Shown: positions 42,901 to 51,958, counted from the stretch's first letter. The stretch is DNA of 64,000 nucleotides from Actinopolymorpha rutila (GCF_013407855.1 NZ_JACBZH010000001.1:2976001-3040000), one strand, 5' to 3'. Numbers and translations are program-made. Notes: generated by a model not told the origin, from the sequence alone.

Positions 42901-45900
42901 CTACGGCGCCCACAGCTCGAGTTCGGTCAGGCCGATGTAGACCCCGTAGTTGACCGGGTTCTGGTTGGTGCCGACCAGCCGGAACCCGGCAGCGCGGACG
43001 GGAGTGAAATCGACCGCGTTGAACCCGGCCGCCGGCTGCGCGGGGGAGCGGCCCGTCTCGTGCACCGGGGTCCAGCCGGAGCCGTTCCAGTACTCGATCG
43101 TGTAGTCCTTCGGCGGTTTGACACCACCGTTGTCGTTGTAGAAGTGCAGCGTGATCCGGCTCGCCGTGACCGCCCGGTCGAAGCGGACGGCGTACCAGTC
43201 CTGGGCGTTCTTGGAGTTCCACGACGTCCAGCGCGGTGAGTCGGCGTAGGAGCCGTCCAGCGGGCCGAGCACGGTGTCGCCGGGATAGGTGTACGACGCG
43301 GTCGGGGTGACCGTCAGGCCGAGTGCGGAGGCGTCGGAGAGCAGGTTGGCGTTGCGTACCTCCACCTCGCGCACCTCGACGCTCCCCCCGGCCGGGGCTT
43401 TCAGCGTCAACCTGAGCTTGCGCGTCTTCACCGTGTCGAACCGCACCGTGGTGCGACCGGCCGCCGGCGGTGCCGGGCTGACCGTGGTGTTGGAGACGTC
43501 CAGCCAGTCGCTGCCGGTCCAGGCCTGCACGCGGATGCCGGCCGGCGCGGTGTCGGCGGATCCCGCGTACAGCGTGACGGTGTTGACCGGGCGGGCCCGC
43601 ATCAGGTCGACCGCGACCCAGGGGGAGGTGCCGGCGGCCGAACGCCAGGCACTGTCGGCGCGCACCGACCCGTCGACCAGCGACCACGCGTCACCGGTCC
43701 CGGTCGAGGCGGACGGCACCGGTGTACCGAACGGCGCCTTCGCACCGAGCGCGTTGCCGGCGAGGTTGCCGGTCGACACCGGGGCGAACTCGGCCAGGCC
43801 GACAGCCTTGCCGCCACCGGGGTTGCCGATCACGACGCGAAGCCGCTGCGTGCTCACCGGGTCGAACGCGATCTCGTCGTGCCCGGTCGCCGGAGTGGCG
43901 GGGGACGGGCGGGCGTTGTCGACCGGCTGCCAGTCCTGGCCGGTCCAGTACTCCACGGTCGCCTTCGTCGGCGCGGCGAATCCGTCGCCGGAGCTCAGGT
44001 CCAGCCGCAGGGCGTCGACCGTACGCTCCACCTCGAAGTCCACGCCGTAGAAGTCGGTGGCGTTCGGCGAACCCGCGGTGGACCAGGCGGCGCCGTCGGT
44101 CCGGCCGTCCAGCGGAGCCCACCGGGACGCGTCGTCGCCGGTGGACGCCAGCGGCGACGGCTCACCCTGCGCGGCCGGGTTGAGGGCCAGGTCGGGCGCG
44201 ACGTCCGGGGTGACCGGTGCGGTGGTGAAGGCGAGCGCGTCCAGCCACACGCGGTACGGACCGCCGGTCGCCGACGTGCGTACCTCCACCGCGTGTACGG
44301 CGCCGAGGTCGGGGTGGCCGGTCACCTTGCGGGTCCACGCCTTGTCCCCGGCCAGCGGTACGACGACCCGCTGCCAGCCGCCGCGCGCCTCGGCGTAGTC
44401 CAGCGACCACGGGCTGAGGTAGTTCTTCGCCGGGGTGTACTCGACGTAGTTGCCGTCGTCCTCCACCAGCCGGATGGTCGGCTGGTTGCCGTCGAAGCCG
44501 TCGCGTACCTCCTGCTCCGACGCCATCCAGAACTCCAGCCGGTCCGCCTTTCCGGTGTCGATCGCACGGCGCGGCTGGTAGCGCCAGGTGACGTCGTGCG
44601 CGGTGCCGGACAGCCGGATCGAGGACCGGCCGAGCAGTGCGCGCGTGGGATCGGGGGCGACGGCAGCGGTGGCGCCGGGGTCACCGGCGTCGTCGGAGGT
44701 GACGCGTGCGGACCAGGCCCCGCGGTCGGACACGTCGGTGCCCTGCTCGCCTCCGGGTGCCAGCACGTAGACGTCGCGATGGTCCAGGCCGGCCAGCCCG
44801 CCGTCGTCGACGGTCAGCCCGACCCGGTGGAAGCCCGGGTCGAGGAAGCGGTGGGTGACCGTGGCGTCGGTGGCGACGTCACCGTCGCCGAACTCCCAAC
44901 GGTAGGAGAGCTTTCCGCCGTCGGCGTCGGTGGAGCCGGACGCGTGGAAGGTCACCTCGTCGCCGGCGTGCACGACGGTCGGCGTCATCGCGGCCTTGGC
45001 AACGGGCGCGTTGGCGCTGGCCGCGCCGTCGAGGGTGAAGACGCCGGACACGTGCGCGTCCTGCTTGATCGCGCCGGAACCGTTGCCGGTGATGGTGTTC
45101 GCGCCAAGGGTCAGCCAGCGGGCGTCGCGCATGTAGATGCCGTACGTCGTGTTGTTCTCGATGCGGTTGCGCTGGATCACCCAGTGGTAGGCGGGGTAGT
45201 CCGGGAGGTAGCCGATCGCCACCCCGGCGGAGGTGTTGTCGTGGACGTGGTTGCCGTCCAGCACGAAGTGGCTGGAGGAACCGTTGACCACGGCGATGCC
45301 GGCGTTGCCGAACGGCTCGGGCGCGTTCTTGTTGTCCCGGCCGTTGTAGGCCGCCTCGTTGCCGACAAGGACCGTGTCGTCGGAGCTGCCGAGCCAGAAG
45401 CCGTAGCTCGCGTGGTTTCCCTTGTTGCGTACGTAGGTGTTGCCCGGAGACCACGACTCCCACGCGTTGTTGTGCGCCCAGGAAGCGTCGTTGCCCTCGA
45501 AGTAGTTGCCGGTGGAGACGACGCCGTTGAGCGGGCGCAGGAAGACGCCGTCGCCGCCGTAGGTGAAGTCGTTGCCCAGAACGCGGTTGTCGTTCGAACC
45601 GGTCTCGATCAGGGCACTCGTGGAGTCACGCGCGTGCGTCTCGCCGGGGGCGATCCGGATTCCCCAGCTGAAGTTGTTGTCCTCGATCCGGTTGCGGGAG
45701 GCCGACCACATCTTCAGGCACACGTTGGAGCAGTGCGAGAAGTCGTTGTGGCGTACGAGATTGTCGTCGGCGTAGTGCAGAGCCAGGCCGTTCCAGTTCT
45801 CGTGCGCGGTGTTGTCCTCGATCCGGGAGTTGCTCACGTGCTCCAGCAGGACCGCGCCGGCGAGCTTGCCGTCGCCCCAGCCGTACTCGGGATCGGTGTA

Positions 45901-46296
45901 GTTGCCGGAGAACGTGTTTCCCCGGATCGTCCAGTCCCGCCCGGAGCGTACGTGCAGGGCGGTCTCGAACCCCGACACCGACAGGCCGGTCAGGGTCGCC
46001 CCGGACACGCCCGTCGCGGAGACGCCGGTGCCGGTGAAGCTGTCCGGCTTGCCCTTCTGGCCGGGTCCGCGCAACGTCACGCCGGTGGCGTTCACGTGTA
46101 CGTCGTCGGCGCCGATGACGATGCCCTTGCCCGAGGTGAAGTCGTACACGCCGGGTTTGAACGTGGTGTCGTGCGTGATCACCATGCCGGGTTCGGGTTC
46201 GACCAGCGGTGCCGCGGCCGAGGCGGGCAACGCGTTCGCGGTGGCGAGCAGGAGGGCTGCCCCCACTGCTACGACCACATGGCGGGATGCGGGCAC
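42901..46296 (-). CDS. Secreted right-handed beta-helix, PKD and discoidin-domain protein
   Basis: An 1131-residue secreted protein. A Sec signal peptide (about 1-28, ending PASAAA) is followed by a parallel beta-helix with many NosD-like repeats (about 60-420; SRIEDNTAHENWNGLALHYADDNLVRHNDF). A PKD domain comes next (about 440-530; YRWEFGDGDVATDATVTHRFLDPGFH), then a carbohydrate-binding-like region and three discoidin/F5-8C-like modules to the end (FYGVDFEVERTVDAL, WVAVDLMRARPVNTV, WYAVRFDRAVTASRI). It probably binds or cleaves a polysaccharide at the cell surface. GTG 46296 has GAGGGAG before it. LacI-type operator dyads lie upstream. Catalytic residues were not identified. Confidence 0.85.
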   Translation of the reverse strand: MPASRHVVVAVGAALLLATANALPASAAAPLVEPEPGMVITHDTTFKPGVYDFTSGKGIVIGADDVHVNATGVTLRGPGQKGKPDSFTGTGVSATGVSGATLTGLSVSGFETALHVRSGRDWTIRGNTFSGNYTDPEYGWGDGKLAGAVLLEHVSNSRIEDNTAHENWNGLALHYADDNLVRHNDFSHCSNVCLKMWSASRNRIEDNNFSWGIRIAPGETHARDSTSALIETGSNDNRVLGNDFTYGGDGVFLRPLNGVVSTGNYFEGNDASWAHNNAWESWSPGNTYVRNKGNHASYGFWLGSSDDTVLVGNEAAYNGRDNKNAPEPFGNAGIAVVNGSSSHFVLDGNHVHDNTSAGVAIGYLPDYPAYHWVIQRNRIENNTTYGIYMRDARWLTLGANTITGNGSGAIKQDAHVSGVFTLDGAASANAPVAKAAMTPTVVHAGDEVTFHASGSTDADGGKLSYRWEFGDGDVATDATVTHRFLDPGFHRVGLTVDDGGLAGLDHRDVYVLAPGGEQGTDVSDRGAWSARVTSDDAGDPGATAAVAPDPTRALLGRSSIRLSGTAHDVTWRYQPRRAIDTGKADRLEFWMASEQEVRDGFDGNQPTIRLVEDDGNYVEYTPAKNYLSPWSLDYAEARGGWQRVVVPLAGDKAWTRKVTGHPDLGAVHAVEVRTSATGGPYRVWLDALAFTTAPVTPDVAPDLALNPAAQGEPSPLASTGDDASRWAPLDGRTDGAAWSTAGSPNATDFYGVDFEVERTVDALRLDLSSGDGFAAPTKATVEYWTGQDWQPVDNARPSPATPATGHDEIAFDPVSTQRLRVVIGNPGGGKAVGLAEFAPVSTGNLAGNALGAKAPFGTPVPSASTGTGDAWSLVDGSVRADSAWRSAAGTSPWVAVDLMRARPVNTVTLYAGSADTAPAGIRVQAWTGSDWLDVSNTTVSPAPPAAGRTTVRFDTVKTRKLRLTLKAPAGGSVEVREVEVRNANLLSDASALGLTVTPTASYTYPGDTVLGPLDGSYADSPRWTSWNSKNAQDWYAVRFDRAVTASRITLHFYNDNGGVKPPKDYTIEYWNGSGWTPVHETGRSPAQPAAGFNAVDFTPVRAAGFRLVGTNQNPVNYGVYIGLTELELWAP

Positions 46297-46450
46297 TGTC
46301 GGACTCCCTCGAAGGCATGGGCGAGCGGCGGGAAAGAGCGACCGGTGAATCAAGATCGACAAGCGATTCCGGCACGTTCTAGTCCGCCGCTCGCCGCGAC
46401 GTCAAGGTGCGGTTGCCGAATTAACCGTTGTTGGCTGCGTATTCGGATGA

Positions 46451-46503
46451 GAAACCTGTTTCCCTTGGTGCTGCAGCCTGAATTTGGGAAAACGTTTCCC
46501 AAA
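46451..46503 (-). promoter_or_regulatory. Two LacI-type operator dyads before beta-helix gene
   Basis: GAAAC-N2-GTTTC (46451-46462) and TTTGGGAAA-N3-TTTCCCAAA (46483-46503) are perfect dyads in an unusually AT-rich 208-base gap. Both resemble LacI-family operators with GAAA/TTTC arms. The second ends two bases from the stop of the MFS gene. Confidence 0.5.
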
Positions 46504-46504
46504 C

Positions 46505-47980
46505 TCAGTTGTGGGCTCCGCGTGTGGGTGTACGCAGGACCGCGAACGCCACGAGGAACGCGGCCGCCAGGAGTCCGGCACCGACCGCGAAGGCGAGGTG
46601 GTAGCCGCCGGTGAGTGCCACGGACTCGTGCGCGCCGGCGTCGCGCAGGTCGGCGGTGCGGGCGGCGGCCAGAGTGGACAGGACGGCCACCCCGAGTGCC
46701 ATGCCGATCTGCTGGGTGGTGTTGAACAACCCCGAGGCCAGCCCGGCGTCGTCGTCGCTCGCGCCGGACATGCCCAGCGAGGTGAGGGCCGGCAGGGCGA
46801 GGCCGAAGCCCGCGGCGAGCAGCATCACCGGCAGCAGGTCGGTGAGGTAGTGCGGATGCACGGGTACGCGGGTCAGCAGCGCGAGCACCCCGAACAACAG
46901 GGCCAGGCCGGTGAGCAGAACCGCGCGCTCACCGAAGCGGGCGTTGAGCCGCGCCGAGACCCCGAGCGAGACCGCACCGATCGCGACGGCCGCGGGCAGC
47001 ATCGCCAGGCCGGTCGCCGCGGCGCCGTACCCGACGACGCGCTGGAGGTACTGCGCGACCAGGATCTGGAACGCGAAGCACGCGGCGACCATCAGGACCT
47101 GAACGAGGTTGGCTCCGCTGACGGCGCGTGAGTCGAGGATGCGTAGAGGCATGAGCGGGGTGACGGCGCCGGCCTGCCGGCGTACGAACGCGGCGAGCAG
47201 CGCGACCGAGAGTGCGCCGAGCGCCAGCGTGGTCGGCGAGCCGGCACCGTGGCGTTCGATGGTGACGACGGCGTAGATGCCCACCGTGAGTCCGGCGGTG
47301 ACCAGCAGCGCACCCGCGACGTCGGCTCCGGCCCGCAGGCCGAGACCGCGCTCGCCGGGAAGCACCCTCACCGCCAGCGCCAGGGTCGCGAGGCCGATCG
47401 GCAGGTTGATCCAGAAGATCCAGTGCCAGCTGAGAAAGTCGGTGAGGACGCCGCCGAGAACCTGTCCGATCGAGGCCCCCGCGGCGCCGGTGAAGCTGAA
47501 CACCGCGATGGCCGAGGCGCGCTCGCGCGGCCGGACGAACAACGTGACCAGGATTCCCAGGCTCACCGCGGCTGTCAGGGCGCCGCCCACGCCCTGGGCG
47601 AAGCGGGCGGCGACGAGCACCGCCGGCGTCTGTGCCACACCGGCCACGACGGAGGCTGTCGTGAACGCGGCGAGGCCCGCGACGAACACCCGTTTGCGGC
47701 CGAGCAGGTCGCCGAGCCGGCCGGCCAGCGGCAACAGGCTGCCGAACGCGATGAGGTACGCGTTGACGACCCAGCTCAGGCCGGCAGGGGAGAAGCCCAG
47801 GTCGTTCTGGATCGCCGGCATCGACACGGTCACGATGCTGCCGTCGAGGACGTTCATCAGCATCCCGGCGGCGAGAACGACGAGGGCGAGTCGGCGGCGG
47901 GATGTGTCGGGAGCCGTGGGCTCTGTCGGCGGAGGCGGCGGGGAGGACGGGTGTGATGGCGAAGCTGCGGTCACGGACAT
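46505..47980 (-). CDS. MFS drug exporter, DHA2 (EmrB/QacA) family
   Basis: A 491-residue exporter with fourteen predicted membrane helices. Motifs are LDGSIVTVSMPAIQNDLG (motif D-like, helix 1), GRLGDLLGRKRVF (motif A) and GGVLTDFLSWHWIFWINLPIG (motif C region). It should export drugs or toxic metabolites with proton antiport. A Ser/Pro-rich N-terminus precedes helix 1. ATG 47980 has AAGGGA seven bases upstream. A TetR-type palindrome lies 50-80 bases before the start, but no tetR gene is next to it. Confidence 0.93.
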   Translation of the reverse strand: MSVTAASPSHPSSPPPPPTEPTAPDTSRRRLALVVLAAGMLMNVLDGSIVTVSMPAIQNDLGFSPAGLSWVVNAYLIAFGSLLPLAGRLGDLLGRKRVFVAGLAAFTTASVVAGVAQTPAVLVAARFAQGVGGALTAAVSLGILVTLFVRPRERASAIAVFSFTGAAGASIGQVLGGVLTDFLSWHWIFWINLPIGLATLALAVRVLPGERGLGLRAGADVAGALLVTAGLTVGIYAVVTIERHGAGSPTTLALGALSVALLAAFVRRQAGAVTPLMPLRILDSRAVSGANLVQVLMVAACFAFQILVAQYLQRVVGYGAAATGLAMLPAAVAIGAVSLGVSARLNARFGERAVLLTGLALLFGVLALLTRVPVHPHYLTDLLPVMLLAAGFGLALPALTSLGMSGASDDDAGLASGLFNTTQQIGMALGVAVLSTLAAARTADLRDAGAHESVALTGGYHLAFAVGAGLLAAAFLVAFAVLRTPTRGAHN

Positions 47981-48032
47981 GCGTGGTCCCTTTTGTCGTA
48001 CGAGGCTGATGTGCGGACTGAAGAGACCGTAG

Positions 48033-48058
48033 CAGATAGTTCTGTTACAGACTATCTG
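48033..48058 (-). promoter_or_regulatory. TetR-type palindrome before MFS exporter
   Basis: CAGATAGT-N10-ACTATCTG has perfect eight-base arms, and the spacer itself holds CTGTTACAG. On the minus strand a TACGGT -10 candidate lies just downstream (48031-48026), so a bound repressor would block the promoter. Confidence 0.55.
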
Positions 48059-48171
48059 TCTCGGGTGTGATGCGGGATGGCCGCTTGGGCGGGATGGGCA
48101 AGACGGCATTTTCACTGGGCGTGAACGGGATTCCACCCTGTGGGCAAAGGCTTCTTGTCGGTGGTGGCCGA

Positions 48172-48177
48172 TAGCAT
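48172..48177 (+). promoter_or_regulatory. -10 box (TAGCAT) of HNH gene
   Basis: TAGCAT is six bases before ATG 48184 without a ribosome site, indicating a leaderless transcript. Confidence 0.45.
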
Positions 48178-48183
48178 TCGATC

Positions 48184-49830
48184 ATGTCTTCGAGCAGCTG
48201 GGATGTCCCGACCGGTGGTGCCGCCGGTCGGGTCCAGGCTGCGCTCGACCAACTCGACGCTTCTCTCGACGACGCGTGGGTGACGCCGAGGGGCTTCCTG
48301 GGCGCGGAGGAGGTCGGGTCGCTGATCGCGCAGGTGCGGGCGAGGAAGGCCCGCCTCGAAGCGCTGGAGTTGGCGTTGGTGCGCCAGGCCGAGGCCTGTG
48401 ACATCGGCAAGTTGACCGGTGCACCGAACGCGACGGTCTACCTGCGGACGGCTCAGCGGATGAGTCAGCACGAGTCCTCCGCCGCGGTCGGCCTGGCCCG
48501 TGACTTGGCCAAGGAGGTGCGGTTGACCGGGGAGGCGCTGGCGGCCGGTGTGGTGTCGGTGCGGCAGGCGCAGGTCATCGCCGACGCCGTCAAGAAGCTC
48601 CCCGAGTACGTGGGCCTGGACGAACGTCACCGGGCCGAGGAGTTCCTGATCGCCAAAGCCCGGTTCGCCAACCCCGACGAGCTACGGGTGCTGGGCGAGT
48701 CATTGCTGGAGCGGATCGCCCCGGAAGAGTACGACCGGCTCATGCGGGAGGAGCTGGAACGCAAGGACCGCAAGGCCGAGCAGAAGCGGTCACTTCGGTA
48801 CGTGCCGAACGGCATCCCCCAGTCGGAGTCGGTGCACATCACCCTGCCGGCGTGGGAGATGGAACTGCTCCGCAAAATCATCGAACCACTTGCGGAGCCG
48901 GTCAAGGGGACCGAGCCGGACCGGCGGCCCATCGACCAGCGCCGCGGTGACGCGTTCGCCGAAGCCCTCGGCCTGCTCGCGGCTGCGGCGACCGCACCCG
49001 TCCGCGGCGGCAGACCGCCCCAGGTCGCGGTCACCATCCCACTGGAAGCGATGCTGAAAGGCACGGGCGCGGGAACGATCGACGACACCGCAACCGTGAT
49101 CCGGCCCAGGCCGTGCACCTGCCCCTGCACAGACCCCAAATACGCCACCACCAAGAAAACTAACGTCGGGGAGCCAAAGCCGGAGGAGGCAGGAGGTCAG
49201 GAGGAACGTCAAGCAGGTAAGGAGAAACGGCGATCACCTGGTACCGGCTCCCTGGCGGACGGGACACCACCACCGCGAGCACCCGGGCAGCCACCACAAC
49301 CGAACACCGAAGCGGAGCAGGAGCCCGGGACTGGCGCGGCGGGGCCGGAGGATGCCGTCGGGCCGGAGGGTGCCATCGATCCCCACGATGGGTGCCCGAC
49401 GTGTGGAGGCGGCGGATCAGCCCGATACCTCGGCAGCGACGGACAGCCGATCTCCGCCGCCACCGTGCGCCGGTTGGCGTGCGAGGCCGACCTGATCCCC
49501 GTGGTCCTCGGTGGGGATGGGCAGGTGCTCGACCTGGGCCGTTCCGACCGGTTCTTCCAAGAACACCAACGCCGTGCCCTCGCCATCCGCGACGGGAGCC
49601 ACTGCCACTTCCCCGGCTGCACCATCCCCGAACCACGCTGCGTCACCCATCACATGACCGCCTGGGACCACGGCGGTCCGACGGACCTGGCGAACGGGGT
49701 GCTGTTGTGCCGCTACCACCACCTCGCCGTCCACCACAAAGGCTGGCACGTCCGCATGGGCACCCACGGCCACCCCGAGTACGTACCCCCGGAATGGTCG
49801 GACCCGCAGCGGCGGGTACTCCGCCCGTGA
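48184..49830 (+). CDS. DUF222 / 13E12-repeat HNH endonuclease-like protein
   Basis: A 548-residue member of the actinobacterial 13E12 (DUF222) family, often found in many copies. The DUF222 domain (about 20-290) is followed by a Pro/Gln/Glu-rich linker (about 330-395), a CPTCGGGG cysteine pair and a C-terminal HNH nuclease motif (about 465-515; CHFPGCTIPEPRCVTHHMTAWDHGG, then LLCRYHHLAVHHKGW). Function is unknown; DNA cleavage is inferred from HNH residues. It may be a mobile-associated repeat family, but no repeats flank it here. Confidence 0.88.
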   Translation: MSSSSWDVPTGGAAGRVQAALDQLDASLDDAWVTPRGFLGAEEVGSLIAQVRARKARLEALELALVRQAEACDIGKLTGAPNATVYLRTAQRMSQHESSAAVGLARDLAKEVRLTGEALAAGVVSVRQAQVIADAVKKLPEYVGLDERHRAEEFLIAKARFANPDELRVLGESLLERIAPEEYDRLMREELERKDRKAEQKRSLRYVPNGIPQSESVHITLPAWEMELLRKIIEPLAEPVKGTEPDRRPIDQRRGDAFAEALGLLAAAATAPVRGGRPPQVAVTIPLEAMLKGTGAGTIDDTATVIRPRPCTCPCTDPKYATTKKTNVGEPKPEEAGGQEERQAGKEKRRSPGTGSLADGTPPPRAPGQPPQPNTEAEQEPGTGAAGPEDAVGPEGAIDPHDGCPTCGGGGSARYLGSDGQPISAATVRRLACEADLIPVVLGGDGQVLDLGRSDRFFQEHQRRALAIRDGSHCHFPGCTIPEPRCVTHHMTAWDHGGPTDLANGVLLCRYHHLAVHHKGWHVRMGTHGHPEYVPPEWSDPQRRVLRP

Positions 49831-49959
49831 GACCGGGCCGCGGCGGAGCTCTCACAGCAATCTCACGGCTGGCACAAAGGAGGTTCTCAACCCGCGAACG
49901 CACGCTCGAAGTCAACCGGCCGCACCAGAAGCGACCGGACGAGCTTTCGGGCGGATGCG
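49831..49959 (+). other. Leader region with isolated Shine-Dalgarno sequence
   Basis: This 129-base gap has a perfect AAAGGAGG at 49874-49881 with no start codon in a useful distance. It could be a remnant or a false match. No promoter is clear. Confidence 0.3.
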
Positions 49960-50322
49960 ATGGATCAGATGAGATCACCGGGCGGGGGCGCCCCGACGGC
50001 CCGGGACCGAGGTCTGGGGCGGATCAGGGCGCTCACCCTGTGGGTGGGCGTCGGCGCGACCGCTCTGGCGGCCGGAGTCGGGGTGGCGCTTGCGAACAAC
50101 TCCGCCGCCGAAACGGGCGGTACGACGAACACCAACTCCTCGACGGACGGCTCGACCAGTGGGTCCACCGGTGACGACTCGGTGCAGGCTCCGGACACGG
50201 CCCCGCAGGCGCCGCAGCAGGACTCCGGCCAGGGTTCCGACCAAGGCTCGGGCCAGGGCTGGAGCCAGGGAACGGACCAGGGCTCCGGCCAGCAGCCCGG
50301 CGTACGGTCCGGTGTGTCGTGA
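49960..50322 (+). CDS. Small membrane-anchored Gln/Gly/Ser-rich protein
   Basis: A 120-residue protein with one membrane helix (about 25-46; TLWVGVGATALAAGVGVALA). After it comes a Thr/Ser/Asp-rich stretch (TNTNSSTDGSTSGSTGDDS) and a QGS-rich repeat tail. It has no recognised domain. It overlaps the start of the ApbE flavin transferase gene by four bases, so it belongs to the redox operon. The DGSTSGST segment resembles the D-x(2,3)-[ST]-G-[AS]-[ST] flavinylation site of ApbE targets, but low complexity makes this weak. It could be an electron-transfer or anchoring component. Confidence 0.65.
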   Translation: MDQMRSPGGGAPTARDRGLGRIRALTLWVGVGATALAAGVGVALANNSAAETGGTTNTNSSTDGSTSGSTGDDSVQAPDTAPQAPQQDSGQGSDQGSGQGWSQGTDQGSGQQPGVRSGVS

Positions 50323-51335
50323 CCGGAGGCCGAGGGCAAGGCACGGCGGGACAAGGCACGGCGGGACAAGGCACGGCGGGACAAGGCGCGGCGGGACAAG
50401 GCGCGGCGGGGCGGCTGGAGTTCGCCGCGCTGGGCACGACCGCGACCCTCCTGGTCACCGACCCGCTCCGGCTGACGGCGGCGGGGGAGGTGCTGCGTTC
50501 GGAACTGAACGCCCTCGACCAGGCCTGCAGCAGGTTCCGTCCGGACTCGGAGATCCGCGCGGTCGAGCGTTCGGCCGGCCGGTGGACGCCGGTGAGCCCG
50601 ATCCTCACCGACGTCCTCGCGGCGGCACTACGGGCGGCCAGGATCAGCGGCGGGCTGGTCGATCCCACCGTGGGCCGTGCCGTCGAAGATCTCGGCTACG
50701 ACCGCGACTTCGCCGCCGTGCCCGCCGACGGCCCGGAGCTGCCGCAGCAGCCCACACCCGCGCCCGGTTGGTGGCGCGTACGACTGGACGTGGCACGCGG
50801 GCGGGTGCTGGTGCCGCCCGGTGTCCGGCTGGACGTGGGCGCCACCGCCAAGGCGTGGGCAGCCGACCACGCCGCCCGTTCGGTCGCCACCGACCGGTGT
50901 GGCGCGCTGGTCAGCCTCGGCGGTGACATCGCGCTGGCCGGACCCGCACCGGAAGGCGGCTGGCTGGTCATGGTCGGCGACGACCACGCCACGGCCGGAA
51001 GTCCGTTCGGCGAACAGGCGATCACCCTCGTCTCCGGCGGGCTGGCGACCTCCGGCGTCACCCGGCGGACCTGGCGGCGCGGGCACCGCACACTGCACCA
51101 CATCGTCGACCCGCGTACCGGCGACGTGGCGCCGCCGTTCTGGCGGACCGTCACGGTGGCCGCGGCGTCCTGCCTGGACGCCAACACCGCGAGTACGGCA
51201 GCGGTGGTCCGCGGCGCCGGCGCACCCGGCTGGCTGGCCACGCATCGGCTGCCCGCCCGGCTGGTCGGGCGCGAGGGGCGAATTCTCCTCACCGCCGGCT
51301 GGCCCGCGGCGCGCCGATCGGAGGTAGGAGCATGA
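50319..51335 (+). CDS. apbE: FAD:protein FMN transferase (ApbE)
   Basis: A 338-residue ApbE domain protein that attaches FMN from FAD to Thr or Ser of target proteins. Motifs are LDQACSRFRPDSEI, SGGLVDPTVG, LDVGATAKAWAADHAA (magnesium and FAD site), ALVSLGGDIAL and HHIVDPRTGDVAPP. The N-terminus holds five repeats of GQGTA/GQGAA encoded by 15-base tandem repeats (about 50335-50411). No signal peptide is visible. It overlaps the genes on both sides by four bases, within the redox operon. Confidence 0.93.
   Translation: MTGGRGQGTAGQGTAGQGTAGQGAAGQGAAGRLEFAALGTTATLLVTDPLRLTAAGEVLRSELNALDQACSRFRPDSEIRAVERSAGRWTPVSPILTDVLAAALRAARISGGLVDPTVGRAVEDLGYDRDFAAVPADGPELPQQPTPAPGWWRVRLDVARGRVLVPPGVRLDVGATAKAWAADHAARSVATDRCGALVSLGGDIALAGPAPEGGWLVMVGDDHATAGSPFGEQAITLVSGGLATSGVTRRTWRRGHRTLHHIVDPRTGDVAPPFWRTVTVAAASCLDANTASTAAVVRGAGAPGWLATHRLPARLVGREGRILLTAGWPAARRSEVGA
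50335..50411 (+). repeat. 15-base tandem repeat in apbE 5' end
   Basis: About five copies of GGACAAGGCACGGCG, the last two with A to G changes, encode the GQGTA/GQGAA repeat. The unit length keeps the reading frame. Confidence 0.8.
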
Positions 51336-51958
51336 ACGTCAACGTGCTGTGGTTCGTCAGCCGGGCGACCGGACTGGTGGCGCTTCCGCTGCTGACCATG
51401 AGGTTCGTCCTCGGCATCCTCGGCCCCCTGCGGGTGGGTGAGCGGCGCCGGCAGCGGTTCGTCGTGGCCGGCCTGCACCGCAACGTCTCCCTGCTGTCGG
51501 TCGGCCTGGTGGCGGTGCACGTCGCGAGCACGATCATCGACGGGTACGTCCCACTGAGCTGGGCCGACGCGGTCGTGCCCGGCATTGCCGGCTACCACAC
51601 GTTCTGGACCGCCCTCGGCACGCTGGCCCTGGACCTGATGTTGCTGCTCATCGCCACCAGCCTGCTCCGGCCGCGCATCCCGTACCGGCTGTGGCGTGGG
51701 GTGCACTGGGCGGCCTACGCCTGCTGGCCGCTCGCCGAGGTGCACGGGCTCGGTGTCGGCACCGACAGCCGCGCCGGCTGGCCGCTGGTTCTCGCGCTCG
51801 GGTGTCTCGTCGCGGTCCTCACCGCCGCGGTCGTCCGTTGGCTGGCCGCACCCAGGGCCCAGCCGGCACCCGCGCACACCTCCACTTCTTCCGTGACGGC
51901 AGGCGTTCCGGTGTCGCGGGTGCGCGCCGTTCCCACACCACGTGAGGTACGACCATGA
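51332..51958 (+). CDS. Ferric reductase-like transmembrane haem protein
   Basis: A 208-residue protein with five or six hydrophobic segments (about 8-30, 48-70, 85-110, 120-140, 152-175). Histidine pairs in GLHRNVSLLSVGLVAVHVAS, GYHTFW, GVHWAAY and EVHGLGV could bind haems, as in ferric reductase/YedZ-type membrane domains. It would pass electrons across the membrane. The polar tail (about 180-208) is Thr/Ser-rich. It overlaps apbE and the NuoF-like gene by four bases, so the set is one operon. Confidence 0.85.
   Translation: MNVNVLWFVSRATGLVALPLLTMRFVLGILGPLRVGERRRQRFVVAGLHRNVSLLSVGLVAVHVASTIIDGYVPLSWADAVVPGIAGYHTFWTALGTLALDLMLLLIATSLLRPRIPYRLWRGVHWAAYACWPLAEVHGLGVGTDSRAGWPLVLALGCLVAVLTAAVVRWLAAPRAQPAPAHTSTSSVTAGVPVSRVRAVPTPREVRP

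Noticed and set aside
43879..46614. A 911-codon open frame on the plus strand opposite the beta-helix gene
   Set aside because: Valine/glycine-rich shadow without a ribosome site; the minus strand has a signal peptide and recognisable domains.
48184..49830. HNH gene as a mobile element or group II intron protein
   Set aside because: No flanking repeats, intron structure or transposase motifs are present; the DUF222 domain indicates the 13E12 family.
49874..49881. AAAGGAGG as the ribosome site of an extra small gene
   Set aside because: No ATG, GTG or TTG follows at a useful distance with an open frame of convincing composition.
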